Shown here: positions 35,760-44,995 of the stretch, one piece after another
How positions within the stretch are numbered: the stretch's first letter is position 1
Layout of the letters: every line of letters starts with the position of its first letter
Assembly (NCBI GenBank): GCA_016840165.1
Contig: JAEOSU010000012.1
Coordinates: 1 to 53,524 of the forward strand
Direction: 5' to 3'
Source: Promethearchaeota archaeon
GTDB lineage: Archaea; Asgardarchaeota; Lokiarchaeia; Sigyniarchaeales; SOKP01
Length of the DNA stretch: 53,524 nt
Position numbers and translations under genes: made by a program
Notes under the pieces: model-generated
Database searches by the model: none
Told to the model about the DNA's origin: nothing
Seen by the model: the letters and a program-made list of their open reading frames with translations, nothing else

Positions 35760-37577
35760 ATGATTATGTACTCTGAATTGTCAGATGACGATAAAGAAAT
35801 GTATCTGGATGTTCTTCGAGAGGCACCAATCCTACCTTTCTCCAATTTCGTATCTCGGGGAGATATTCCAGACAGAGTTGATATCGCACGTGTGCGAAGT
35901 TATATTGATCGTGAAGTATATCGCTTGGTTCGCCAAACTTATCGAGATCGCTCAAGCAGGCTTATTCCAATTCTCGGATCGGCAGGCACAGGTAAAACCC
36001 ACGCATACCATTCATTTAAAGATAAAGAGCGAGAAAACCGAAAAAAATTAGAAGAAACTACAGAAGAAGAGGAGGTTGAGGTAAGCCAATTAGAGCCCGT
36101 AGATTGGACAATTATTTATGTCCCCAGTCCTCCTGCAAGTATTCGTGTATTACTTCATGTATATACTTGTATTATTGAAGAAGTAGGTCCTGAAATATTA
36201 GATATTGTATCAAAAAAGTTAGTTGTAGAAAAATGGGGCGGTAAAAAGGGAGGGTTGTTTCAAAAACCGAAAGTAGATGAAGTAATACAAAAAGGAATTA
36301 GAGAGTTTCCAGGAGTGTTTGCTGATTGCGTAAAGGCTTTAGTAACATATCAATTAGATAAGAGTAAAAAAGCACTAGCAGAAAGATGGTTGCTTGGTGA
36401 AGATCTTGAGACCGAAGAACTTGCTGAATTAGGTATTAATAGTGTGGTTGAAGAAGATGATGTATGTCTCGCAATGATTAAAATTATAACAGAAAATTTA
36501 GATAGAGTTTTAATCCTTTATTTTGATGAATTAGAATCACCGTATCGTATGCTTGGTGAAGCAGCGGAAAGAAAATTTCTTGAAATCCTTAAAAGATTGT
36601 ATAATGAAGTAAAAGGATTAGTAATTATTATAGCAGTTCTAAAAGAAATTTGGCCCCGTATCTTAGAGATTGCTGATCAACCTTTACGTTCACGAATGGA
36701 ACCAGAACAAGAATTAAAACCATTTAGTTTAAATGATCTTAAAATATTTTATTCAAAAACCATGGAAACCTTCTGGGATGATAATAATTTAAATCCTCCG
36801 TTATATCCATTATTTCCTTTGAATGAAAAATTAATTGAAATGATATATGAAAAAACCCAAGGAAATCCAAGAAATTCAATTAAATTATGTCGAAGGTTTA
36901 TTGATAAAGTTGTTATTGAAGAAATGAGTGTGGAAGAATTAATGGAAGCAGGAGCAGACATCGTGGCAACAGCTAAACCACCCCTTCCTGAGGAAGAAGT
37001 AGTTGATTTCTCAAAACCACGAGAAATTATTAAAAAAACCATCGAGGAAATATTAGCAGAGGAGGAATATGTTATTGATGTCAATCCAGCATCGGTTGCT
37101 GGTGCAACATTAAAAACAATAATGAAGATTGGAGAAAATAAAGGAAAAGATTTTAATACTCAGATGGAATTTAAGTTTATGCTTGGAAAAAGGAGTCAAA
37201 TGTTAGCAGCATTAATCGAATATAAAGGAAAAAAATGGGGTTTGGAAATACCATCTATTAAAACTTTCGATCGCAGTGCAGGAGTCGCAGGTTATTATGC
37301 AGCAAAACGATTAAAGGACGCCCTAGATCAAAAAGCAGTAGACGAGGGCATTTTAATTGTACCAACTGGAAGCGGAGGGGCAAAATTTGAAATGATTTTG
37401 GAAAATAATGCTGAAATTCATAAAGTAGAGTTAAATAATGATTCAGGAGAAAAATTAATTGCTAATGCTCTTACTTATCCAACAGAGAAAGGATGGGAGA
37501 TTGCAAGTATCATTTTTCCAGATATTGGAGATTATGTCCCACAAGAAGAAGAAAGTTCAGAAGAAGATACAGAATAA
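35760..37577 (+). CDS. P-loop AAA-type ATPase, unknown role
   Basis: 605 aa. Walker A is PILGSAGTGKTHAYHSF (Lys79) and Walker B LILYFDELES (Asp256, Glu257). An ORC/Cdc6- or STAND-like fold is suggested by the sensor-like RSRMEPEQELKPFSLNDLKI and the helical lid TQGNPRNSIKLCRRFIDKVV. The C-terminal region from about residue 430 looks like a separate alpha/beta domain (KWGLEIPSIKTFDRSAGVAG) with a possible nuclease-like fold and an acidic tail (EEESSEED). The function is unrecognised; the second ATG at 35766 is also possible. No obvious operon partner is on the same strand. Confidence 0.8.
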   Translation: MIMYSELSDDDKEMYLDVLREAPILPFSNFVSRGDIPDRVDIARVRSYIDREVYRLVRQTYRDRSSRLIPILGSAGTGKTHAYHSFKDKERENRKKLEETTEEEEVEVSQLEPVDWTIIYVPSPPASIRVLLHVYTCIIEEVGPEILDIVSKKLVVEKWGGKKGGLFQKPKVDEVIQKGIREFPGVFADCVKALVTYQLDKSKKALAERWLLGEDLETEELAELGINSVVEEDDVCLAMIKIITENLDRVLILYFDELESPYRMLGEAAERKFLEILKRLYNEVKGLVIIIAVLKEIWPRILEIADQPLRSRMEPEQELKPFSLNDLKIFYSKTMETFWDDNNLNPPLYPLFPLNEKLIEMIYEKTQGNPRNSIKLCRRFIDKVVIEEMSVEELMEAGADIVATAKPPLPEEEVVDFSKPREIIKKTIEEILAEEEYVIDVNPASVAGATLKTIMKIGENKGKDFNTQMEFKFMLGKRSQMLAALIEYKGKKWGLEIPSIKTFDRSAGVAGYYAAKRLKDALDQKAVDEGILIVPTGSGGAKFEMILENNAEIHKVELNNDSGEKLIANALTYPTEKGWEIASIIFPDIGDYVPQEEESSEEDTE

Positions 37578-37615
37578 CTAAAACTTTAGTTAATAATTTA
37601 TTTTTCTATGTTTTT

Positions 37616-38539
37616 TTATAATTCATCTAGTGCATCTTTGATTCTTTTATCGAGATTAAATAATTCTTTTGCATGTTTATCTGCTTGATTTGAATAAGAA
37701 AGAATTTGAGCTAGTTTCGAGATTTTTTCATTATCCTCAAAAGAACTCGATATGTTTATCAATCTATTTAAGGGTTTATTGAGTTCATGATAAAGATGCA
37801 ATTTATTCTCTTGTAAGCTTTCAATTAATCCATTAATATTTTTATATAATTGTTCACTTTCTTTTATCAAATCTGGTAAAGTACCAATTTCTTCTGCTTT
37901 ATATCTTAAAAATGAAACAATTTCATATTCTTGGATAATTTCTGCTAATTCAGCAGCTTTTAAATAACTTTTTTTAGCTTTTCTATATGCATTCTGATTC
38001 AGAAATTGTTCTGCGAGTTTGATCTCATTAGCTAACTTTTCAGGGATTTCTTCGCCTAAATCTATAAGTTCTCTTGCTTCCTGTAATTCACCATCATCTA
38101 TCATTTTTTTGGTCTTATCATTTATAGTATCTACTATAATTGCTGGTTCCTTCAACTTTTCCATCAATGACAGAATGGAGTTTAATGAATCCTTCAGAAT
38201 CTCCTCCATTTTGCTCCTATCATCAGTATAATCTTTTAGGATTTTCTCCTCTATTGTTTCAAAGATACTTTTAATGGAAACCATATCTTCATCTTCCTTG
38301 AGAATAAAGCCTAAAAAGAGATTTTCTTTCCCAAGTGCTTTTGCATCAATCTGATTTGAAAAGTAGCGAACCTCATTCTCTTGAGAGAGAGCACTCTTAA
38401 ATTCTTTTTCTATATGTTTCTGCACAAAATCTTTTAAGATATCTTTGGGTAATTCTTGCTTGATAAGATAATATTCTGCTAAAATATTTGGACCAAAAGA
38501 TTCATCTATTTCATAGAGAAAAATTGCTTGAGGTGACAT
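37616..38539 (-). CDS. Longin-like N-terminal domain plus helical protein, unknown
   Basis: 307 aa. Residues about 1-105 contain strands and helices (AIFLYEIDESFGPNILAEYY, KENLFLGFILKEDEDMVSIK) that recall a longin/roadblock-type small-GTPase regulator domain common in Asgard genomes. Residues about 115-307 are helical with TPR/SNAP-like pairs (NAYRKAKKSYLKAAELAEII). The longin assignment is a hypothesis from pattern alone. It lies convergent with the ATPase gene at 35760. Confidence 0.6.
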   Translation of the reverse strand: MSPQAIFLYEIDESFGPNILAEYYLIKQELPKDILKDFVQKHIEKEFKSALSQENEVRYFSNQIDAKALGKENLFLGFILKEDEDMVSIKSIFETIEEKILKDYTDDRSKMEEILKDSLNSILSLMEKLKEPAIIVDTINDKTKKMIDDGELQEARELIDLGEEIPEKLANEIKLAEQFLNQNAYRKAKKSYLKAAELAEIIQEYEIVSFLRYKAEEIGTLPDLIKESEQLYKNINGLIESLQENKLHLYHELNKPLNRLINISSSFEDNEKISKLAQILSYSNQADKHAKELFNLDKRIKDALDEL

Positions 38540-38641
38540 TTTCTTAATTGATTGTATGAATTTTCTTAATTTGTTAATTACTAATTAATAACTATTTGAT
38601 TTTAAATATTTATTTAATCAAATTAGACTGAATTTACATTA

Positions 38642-39319
38642 TTACTTTGACAAAACGTTTTTATCGTATAATTTACGTACACCTTGAAACTTTTCATTTA
38701 GCACATGACTATAGTACTTTTCTTTAAATAATTCCTCAATTTGGTCAAGTGGTAAATCAGCATGTACTCCTCGATCTTCAAGATATTCTCCGAATTTATT
38801 CCCTTCATTATCATAAGCAGGAAAGACTGCATCATTTTCTCCATCAAATTCTACCATCGGGAAAAAGTTACCTTTTATTGCAGTTTGTTTATCAAATGAA
38901 GGAGTTAGCTTAATCCATTTTTGATTTAGATAAAACTCGCTATATCCATGATAATACATAATATTTGTCCCCATATAATCAATAACTTTCTGTGAGACTT
39001 TATGGTTAATCAAATCACATAAATGGATTCGGGCAGGAATTCCAATCGCTCGCGCAAAAGAAGATAGTAGTATAGATTTAGACACGCAAAAGCCATTTTT
39101 TCTGCGTAAGGTGACGCTTGCTTTAAAATTGGTTTTAACTGATGGGATATACGTGGACATATTGTATTTTATCTCATCTCTAACCCAAAAAAATAATGCA
39201 ATCGCCTTTTCTCGGATTGAATCAAATTCTTCTGTTATTTCAAGAGCTTTATTAAATACAGGTTTATGATTGAAATCGAAAAAATAAGTTGGTTGTAAAT
39301 ATTTTTCAAAATCATCCAT
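38642..39319 (-). CDS. Transglutaminase-like cysteine protease fold protein
   Basis: 225 aa. The transglutaminase-core catalytic triad is visible: Cys in NGFCVSKSILLSSFARAIGI (about residue 78), His in YYHGYSEFYLNQKWIKL (about 124) and Asp in TPSFDKQ (about 141). Members cleave or cross-link peptides or act as amidases. No signal peptide or membrane segment is evident, so it is probably cytosolic. The substrate is unknown. It lies 75 bp downstream of the histidine kinase gene on the same strand. Confidence 0.88.
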   Translation of the reverse strand: MDDFEKYLQPTYFFDFNHKPVFNKALEITEEFDSIREKAIALFFWVRDEIKYNMSTYIPSVKTNFKASVTLRRKNGFCVSKSILLSSFARAIGIPARIHLCDLINHKVSQKVIDYMGTNIMYYHGYSEFYLNQKWIKLTPSFDKQTAIKGNFFPMVEFDGENDAVFPAYDNEGNKFGEYLEDRGVHADLPLDQIEELFKEKYYSHVLNEKFQGVRKLYDKNVLSK

Positions 39320-39393
39320 AAAAAGAAAAAAAAAGAATCACTTTAGAAGGTTGGTATTAGTTATAATTGTGAATACTCTTAAAATGGTGACTT

Positions 39394-40710
39394 TTATGTA
39401 TAAATAGGCAATAATATGATAAATTTACTACCTTGTTCCGAGTCTCCTTTCACTTTATCTTCTACCCATATATTTCCATTATAAAGTGTGATGATTTTTT
39501 TGACAAGGGATAGTCCAAGCCCCATTCCACCTATGGTTTTACTTTTTCCATATATTCTTTGGAAAATTTTATCCTTCATGTAATCTGGGACGCCATCTCC
39601 ATTATCAATAAATTCAAATTTATAATAGAACTTATCATCTTTCTCTTCCTTACTTATTTTTATTAATATCTCAATTTGAGATTTTTGATTATGTTTAACT
39701 GCATTAGTTACAATATTATCAAATACATCGATGATCAATTCATTAGTTAAAACAGTGATAGAATTAAAGGGATTTTCAATTTGGATATCAATTTTTCTCT
39801 CGGGGAAACTTTTTTTGAGGTAATCAATTGCTTTTTTGAGAGACTGAGAAATCTCCTTCGGTTCAAGTGAAATTTCCTCATAATCTAAGTCGGATAGGAC
39901 CCTCACGTTAGAAACTAGTTTAGCACCACGTTTAACCTGTTCTTTTACTATTTCGGTAAATTCTTGGTACTCTTCTTCTTTTTCATTCCCTTTTAAGTAA
40001 ATAGAGCGTAGCTCTGCAGAGGACTCAATACTTTGAAGTACGTTATTAATATCATGGGCGACTAAATCTTTATAGAAACTTTCCCGATTATAAAATTCTT
40101 TATATCTACGTTCTGATTCAGTTAACCTTTCCTCCAAATAGGCCACAATACCTGTTACAAATAAAATGGTCACAAAAAAAATGTCTGCTCCGATATTAAT
40201 TTCTTGAGCACCTTCCAAATTAAAAAGGATAAGTAGATTACCAACTGCGGTAAATAAAGCTCCCAGTTCTGCGAAAGATAGAAATACATGAGTTAATGTT
40301 CTCTTCTTAAATGTAATTCTTAATAACATAGAAAAACTGATTATTAGAAGAAGAATTAAAAAATGCACCAATCCTATATACACTAAATCAATGGATAATA
40401 ACATTCCAAAAAATTCAATCTTACTGCTTGCTGTTTTAGGTTTTTTAATAAATGTCTCATAATATTCGACGAAAACTGCAACATTAGCTAAAATTATGGT
40501 TAAGCCAAACAAAATGTATGAAACTATTTCGAAAGCTCCTAAATAAAATCTTATAGAATTAAATGTATATCCAAGAGTTAGTGCAATATAGGTAAAAAGC
40601 CAAAATTTCAAATCACGCCTTTTAAGAGTGACGAATAAGAAATTAATCGTTCCAATTATAGTAATTACTGTTAAAACAAGCTCCAGATAGGTAAGATCTA
40701 TAGAAGGCAT
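39394..40710 (-). CDS. Membrane-bound sensor histidine kinase
   Basis: 438 aa. The N-terminal about 195 residues hold six to seven membrane helices with short loops. The HisKA-type box is VAHDINNVLQ with phospho-acceptor His219. The ATPase domain follows with N-box VFDNIVTNAVKH, G1 DNGDGVPDYM and G2 GGMGLGLSLVKKI. An adjacent response regulator is absent. The receiver-like protein at 53057 lacks the phospho-acceptor and is not a partner. The membrane part resembles a 7TM-type sensor; the signal is unknown. Confidence 0.9.
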   Translation of the reverse strand: MPSIDLTYLELVLTVITIIGTINFLFVTLKRRDLKFWLFTYIALTLGYTFNSIRFYLGAFEIVSYILFGLTIILANVAVFVEYYETFIKKPKTASSKIEFFGMLLSIDLVYIGLVHFLILLLIISFSMLLRITFKKRTLTHVFLSFAELGALFTAVGNLLILFNLEGAQEINIGADIFFVTILFVTGIVAYLEERLTESERRYKEFYNRESFYKDLVAHDINNVLQSIESSAELRSIYLKGNEKEEEYQEFTEIVKEQVKRGAKLVSNVRVLSDLDYEEISLEPKEISQSLKKAIDYLKKSFPERKIDIQIENPFNSITVLTNELIIDVFDNIVTNAVKHNQKSQIEILIKISKEEKDDKFYYKFEFIDNGDGVPDYMKDKIFQRIYGKSKTIGGMGLGLSLVKKIITLYNGNIWVEDKVKGDSEQGSKFIILLPIYT

Positions 40711-40871
40711 AGATGAAAGTTGAGGTAAATTTTTAAGATTTAACTATATTACTTTTTAAATTCATTATGCCAATATGGATTATTAAATTTTTATTAATTC
40801 TATTTTATTTGTTACTTATAGACGTAATATAGAAATTTTTTGGTTGAAATATTAATGAAACTTAAATAAAT

Positions 40872-42107
40872 TTAAATCTTTGAAGCTATAAAATCGATTA
40901 TATCAATTACTTTAATCTCTTCTTGAAGCTCTGGATCCATATCATTATATGCATCCAAAAAATTCCCGATGCAGAAAGGACAACTGGTTGTTAATACATC
41001 TGCTCCTGTATCGATTGCTTCCTTTATACGATCTTTGGCAATGTCCAAAGCTAATTCGGAAAATTGACTCTTTACTCCTCCCCCTGCACCACAACACCAC
41101 GCATTATTCCTATTTCTTTTCATTTCGATAAGCTCAACTCCTGGTATTCTTGAAATTATTTCGCGAGGGATTTGATAAAGATTCATATGACGTCCTAAAT
41201 GGCAAGGATCATGATAAGTTACTTTTAATTTTTCTTGTTCTTCCTTAAAAGGTATTTTATTAGATTTTAGTAAATCTACAAGAATTTCAGTAATATGTTT
41301 TACTTCAAACGGTAAATCTTCTCCTAAAAGTTCGGGATAATCCTTCTTTATGGTCCTATAACATCCTGCACAAGCAGAAAATACAGTTTTAGCACCCATT
41401 TCATGGAAGAGGTCTACATTATGCTTTATCAGGTTTTTAACACTTTCTTCATCACCAATACGTAGGGCAATAGAACCACAACACCATTCATTCTTCGATA
41501 TTGCTAAATCTATATGAGTAGCATTTAGAATCTTCATCATATTTTTTAATGTATCAACTTGTCGTAATGGCATTGTACATCCTCCGAAAAAGGCTAAGTC
41601 CGCTTTATCTTTAATGTTCGAAAACACAGATAGCCACTCAAACTTCTTACTCTCATCCTCGCCATAAGGATTTCTCATAGTCTCATCATTCATATAATCA
41701 ATTAACTTGCGATGTTTTTCTAATGGAGCAAATCCTGCTTCTACTAAATCCTTTCTCAGTGCATTCCATACTTCCACATGGTCTATCCACTTGCTTGTTG
41801 GAAGTATTATATAGTCATTTTGACTCATATGACATACTTCAGTGCAGTTACCGCATTCCGAGCATTGGTAGACAAATTCAGCAAGTTCTTTACTTAATGG
41901 AATTTTTCCTTCTAAGATGCTTTTTAACACATTCATGCGGCCTCGAGAAAAATAAATCTCAAACCCATGATCCCCTTTAGCTTCTTTTACAGGACAAGTT
42001 AAATATCTGCCAACTGCAGGTCGAATGGCATAGCCACAATCTCCGCATCCCTTCTGCAGTTCAATAAGAAATTTATGAACTTATACAAGAGAAGATTGCT
42101 TTCCATT
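40872..42107 (-). CDS. HdrD/GlpC-like iron-sulfur protein with two CCG domains; 5' end possibly disrupted
   Basis: From the Met at 41936 the frame gives 354 aa; it remains open upstream, and I trace it to an ATG at 42107. The added part carries GCGDCGYAIRP and RYLTCPVKEAKG, clearly coding. Later come CSECGNCTEVC and two CCG domains, ending with the motifs GGCTMPLRQVD, WCCGSIALRIG, FSACAGCYRTIK and AWCCGAGGG. These bind [4Fe-4S] clusters and resemble HdrB/HdrD or GlpC. The protein probably takes electrons from GlcD-like flavoproteins at 43358 and 44996. Farther upstream, short segments in other frames (MSDFKNLKK at 42135, EWKAIFSCI) look like the lost N-terminus; see the finding. Confidence 0.78.
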
Positions 42108-42301
42108 CTTTTTTTAAATTTTTAAAATCACTCATAAGAAACTCTCAATATAGTCAAATTAGAAATAAAAAAGTATCTCCTTAGTATAAATTATTCTTAG
42201 AAAATTTAAAGTTAATATATGAGATTTTCGATTAGTGAGAAAAAAAAAGATCAAAAATTAATTGAATATTTTCCACTTTTAAAAATTATGATTTTTTAAA
42301 A

Positions 42302-42607
42302 TTAGAGACATTTCCAAGAATCAGCAATAATATGATATTCCGTATGTTCATAAGCTTTAGAATTTATATCTTTCGAACCTTCTACTTTAATAATCCTGCC
42401 TGTTATTTCTAATATATCATTACAATCGACTTGATTTTTAGAATATACTAATATTTGAAATCCATCCTCTAATTCAAAATAATTAATATGTGGATGAGAT
42501 GTTATTAAGGCTTGAATATGCTGCCAAATGGACTTTGAAATTTTTCCTTTAATACTTATAACTTTTCCTTCATTTTGCTTTAAAAAATCTCTTGTTGCTT
42601 TATACAT
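42302..42607 (-). CDS. Small OB-fold-like protein, unknown
   Basis: 101 aa with alternating strands typical of an OB barrel: VISIKGKISKSIWQHI, INYFELEDGFQILVY and DILEITGRIIKVEGSK, similar to tRNA_anti/ssDNA-binding modules. There are no catalytic or metal motifs. It could bind nucleic acid, but this is only fold-level inference. It is divergent from the membrane protein gene at 42732. Confidence 0.6.
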   Translation of the reverse strand: MYKATRDFLKQNEGKVISIKGKISKSIWQHIQALITSHPHINYFELEDGFQILVYSKNQVDCNDILEITGRIIKVEGSKDINSKAYEHTEYHIIADSWKCL

Positions 42608-42731
42608 CGTACTAAATCTAGTAATAGCGTTTACTTTTCATTTAGACATGTTTTTGTATCAATAATAGAAGAAATGATTAAAAATTAAAATATCAATATA
42701 TTACTTAGGAACCATAATATAAGTAATTCAG

Positions 42732-43337
42732 ATGTTAAATAGCTATGTACACGCTTTTAGATTGTTAACCATTTGGGGTTTATATTCTTTTGTTTGGTTT
42801 TTAAAATTTCCAAATATAGGTTTTTTGATCCTTACTCTATTTTGTCTTGCATCCGGTGTATTTGGTTGGTTAGGGGATTATCGAAGTAAAAAAAAAAGCT
42901 TAATAATTCGTAACTGGGAAAACGAAACCAGTACAGGAATATTATGTATATTATGCTGGGTCGTTAGTCTTTTTATTCCAATATTTAATAGGGATATTAT
43001 GCTTTTTTTTTTGAAATCAATTAATCCTTTACTAGTTTATGGAGTTTTTACACTAATTATGGTACGATACCATAAACTACCTAAGACTAAAAAGAAAAGA
43101 ATAAACTCACAAGTTGAATCTACAAAGAAGAATTTGGAAACGCACTTCTTAAATTTTGAACGATTAAAAGAAATTCCTAAAATAATAGAAAAGAAAGAAT
43201 TTGAATTAGAGGAAATCAAGAACATGCTTAATCATTCAGATTCTTCAATGAAGGAAAAATTTTTGGAAAAAGAGATAAAAACTCTAAGAAAGGAATTGAA
43301 AGTTATTAAAAAGAAATATAATATTAACAATTTTTAG
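42732..43337 (+). CDS. Membrane protein with C-terminal coiled coil, unknown
   Basis: 201 aa. About four membrane helices lie within residues 5-115, and a charged coiled coil (Lys/Glu heptads, including KEKFLEKEIKTLRKELKVIK) occupies the last 75. No family is recognised. It is convergent with the GlcD-like gene at 43358, with a 20-bp gap. Confidence 0.6.
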   Translation: MLNSYVHAFRLLTIWGLYSFVWFLKFPNIGFLILTLFCLASGVFGWLGDYRSKKKSLIIRNWENETSTGILCILCWVVSLFIPIFNRDIMLFFLKSINPLLVYGVFTLIMVRYHKLPKTKKKRINSQVESTKKNLETHFLNFERLKEIPKIIEKKEFELEEIKNMLNHSDSSMKEKFLEKEIKTLRKELKVIKKKYNINNF

Positions 43338-43357
43338 TTTTTACTTGCTAATTTTGC

Positions 43358-44872
43358 TTATTTTCCCCAAAAATTGAATTTACCTTTACTTAAGATCATA
43401 TTTGGATCAAGTGTCTTTTTAATATTAGTCATAAGTTTATAGAATTCTTCATTATAAGCCCCAATATCTACCATTAAACGTGACATAAAATCTCCCATCA
43501 TGTACCACTGGACTCCTTTTTTAGTCACTCGTTCCAATAAAGATTTCCATAATCTTAGATTAACTTCATCGATTTCTGGATGCACTGTCCCATCATATAT
43601 GCTCCAAAAACTAGTAAATCCGCATGTAATTTCCACGTTATTCCCATCAATTAATAGTATGGGTCCACTGCCTGCAATAGGTCTTATTTTAGTAATTTCA
43701 AAAATTTTTTGTATATCTTCGTTGTGTTCCATGTCCCACTGATCGACTGTATCCATGATATCAGGATAATTACGAACCGGAGTAAAACATTCAGCAGTAA
43801 GTGGTTGCATAGTAGGATACATCCCCCATAAATTATGATAGAATTGCCAATGCCCTTGTTCAGTATAATGCCATTTAGCAATATTGCCATCTGCTATTTT
43901 TGAACCTAAATACTCACATTTATTCTCTTCCATAATTTTATCCAATTGGTCTTCTTTCGCTTGTAATTCTTGCTCTGAATTCGCTTCGATAGTATAAAAG
44001 ATGACACCTCTCTTTTTTTTTAGATGTTCAAATAAAGGAAAACATTTTTCTTGAGTGACAACTCGAATAAGAAGATCCATGATATACATAAGATCATAAA
44101 CATCAATTCCTCTGTGGCGTACTTCGGACATAATCTGGGATGAAACTTGGCGTTCTTTTCTAGGTAATTGGAAGGTTTTATAGGCAGCAAACTTGGGTTT
44201 AGGAAAGACTTGTAAGGATATCTTGGTTTTCACTCCATAAATTCCATTATCTCCGCAAAATAATCCCGCTAAATCAGGACCATTTCCAAATCGGTTAAAA
44301 GGAAATTGAGAAAATTTATTTGCTTGAGAACCGGTTTCGATAATCTCGCCAGTGGGTAAGACCACTTCGAGAGAGACGAGTTGGTTTGTACATGCTCCAT
44401 ATTTTGCACAACCTCCTCCTCCAACAGAATGGTGTGAAATACCGCCCCCAATTGAGGCAGTCATACCAGATCCTGGGCCCATACATCCAGTATAGAGCCC
44501 ATAATTACATAAATAATCATTTAATTTAGCCCAAGAAATACCTGCTTCAACGGTGACCACCAGATTATCTTGATCAAGGTTAATTATCCTATTCAATCGT
44601 TTTAAATCCAGTACTATACCCTCATTACCAATGGGTTTACTTCCCCCAAATTCACAATCACCACCACCTCGGGGGATAACGGGGATGTTTTCCTCATTAA
44701 CAACTTTTAAAATTTCTGAAATCTCGATTTCGTCTTTAGGTCTAATAACAATATCAGGAACACCCTGTAAAATAAGGTCAACATTTCTAGAATAGCTGTG
44801 TCTTATAAGGAGATCATTTGAAATATGTTCCTTTTTGACAATTTCTTCTAATTTATGATATACTTCGGGCAT
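43358..44872 (-). CDS. FAD-linked oxidase, GlcD-like (copy 1)
   Basis: 504 aa of the VAO/PCMH family. The FAD domain motifs are VIPRGGGDCEFGGSKPIGNE and VVTVEAGISWAKLNDYLCNY, with GCMGPGSGMTASIGGGISHH and HHSVGGGGCAKYGAC continuing the FAD-binding loop. The C-terminal cap ends in KKTLDPNMILSKGKFNFWGK. Members oxidise 2-hydroxy acids such as lactate or glycolate and pass electrons to an Fe-S partner. The HdrD-like gene lies on the same strand about 1.2 kb further downstream, though other genes intervene. The copy at 44996 is a full-length paralogue, 124 bp upstream. Confidence 0.92.
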   Translation of the reverse strand: MPEVYHKLEEIVKKEHISNDLLIRHSYSRNVDLILQGVPDIVIRPKDEIEISEILKVVNEENIPVIPRGGGDCEFGGSKPIGNEGIVLDLKRLNRIINLDQDNLVVTVEAGISWAKLNDYLCNYGLYTGCMGPGSGMTASIGGGISHHSVGGGGCAKYGACTNQLVSLEVVLPTGEIIETGSQANKFSQFPFNRFGNGPDLAGLFCGDNGIYGVKTKISLQVFPKPKFAAYKTFQLPRKERQVSSQIMSEVRHRGIDVYDLMYIMDLLIRVVTQEKCFPLFEHLKKKRGVIFYTIEANSEQELQAKEDQLDKIMEENKCEYLGSKIADGNIAKWHYTEQGHWQFYHNLWGMYPTMQPLTAECFTPVRNYPDIMDTVDQWDMEHNEDIQKIFEITKIRPIAGSGPILLIDGNNVEITCGFTSFWSIYDGTVHPEIDEVNLRLWKSLLERVTKKGVQWYMMGDFMSRLMVDIGAYNEEFYKLMTNIKKTLDPNMILSKGKFNFWGK

Positions 44873-44995
44873 AATATATACAATCTACTAAAATATCTCA
44901 ATGTTAAAATTTTTTGATTATATTTAACTTTCATTCAAGATATATATAGATTCTTATTCATTTTTGTCAAAGGTAAACACAGTTTTCATAATGCC

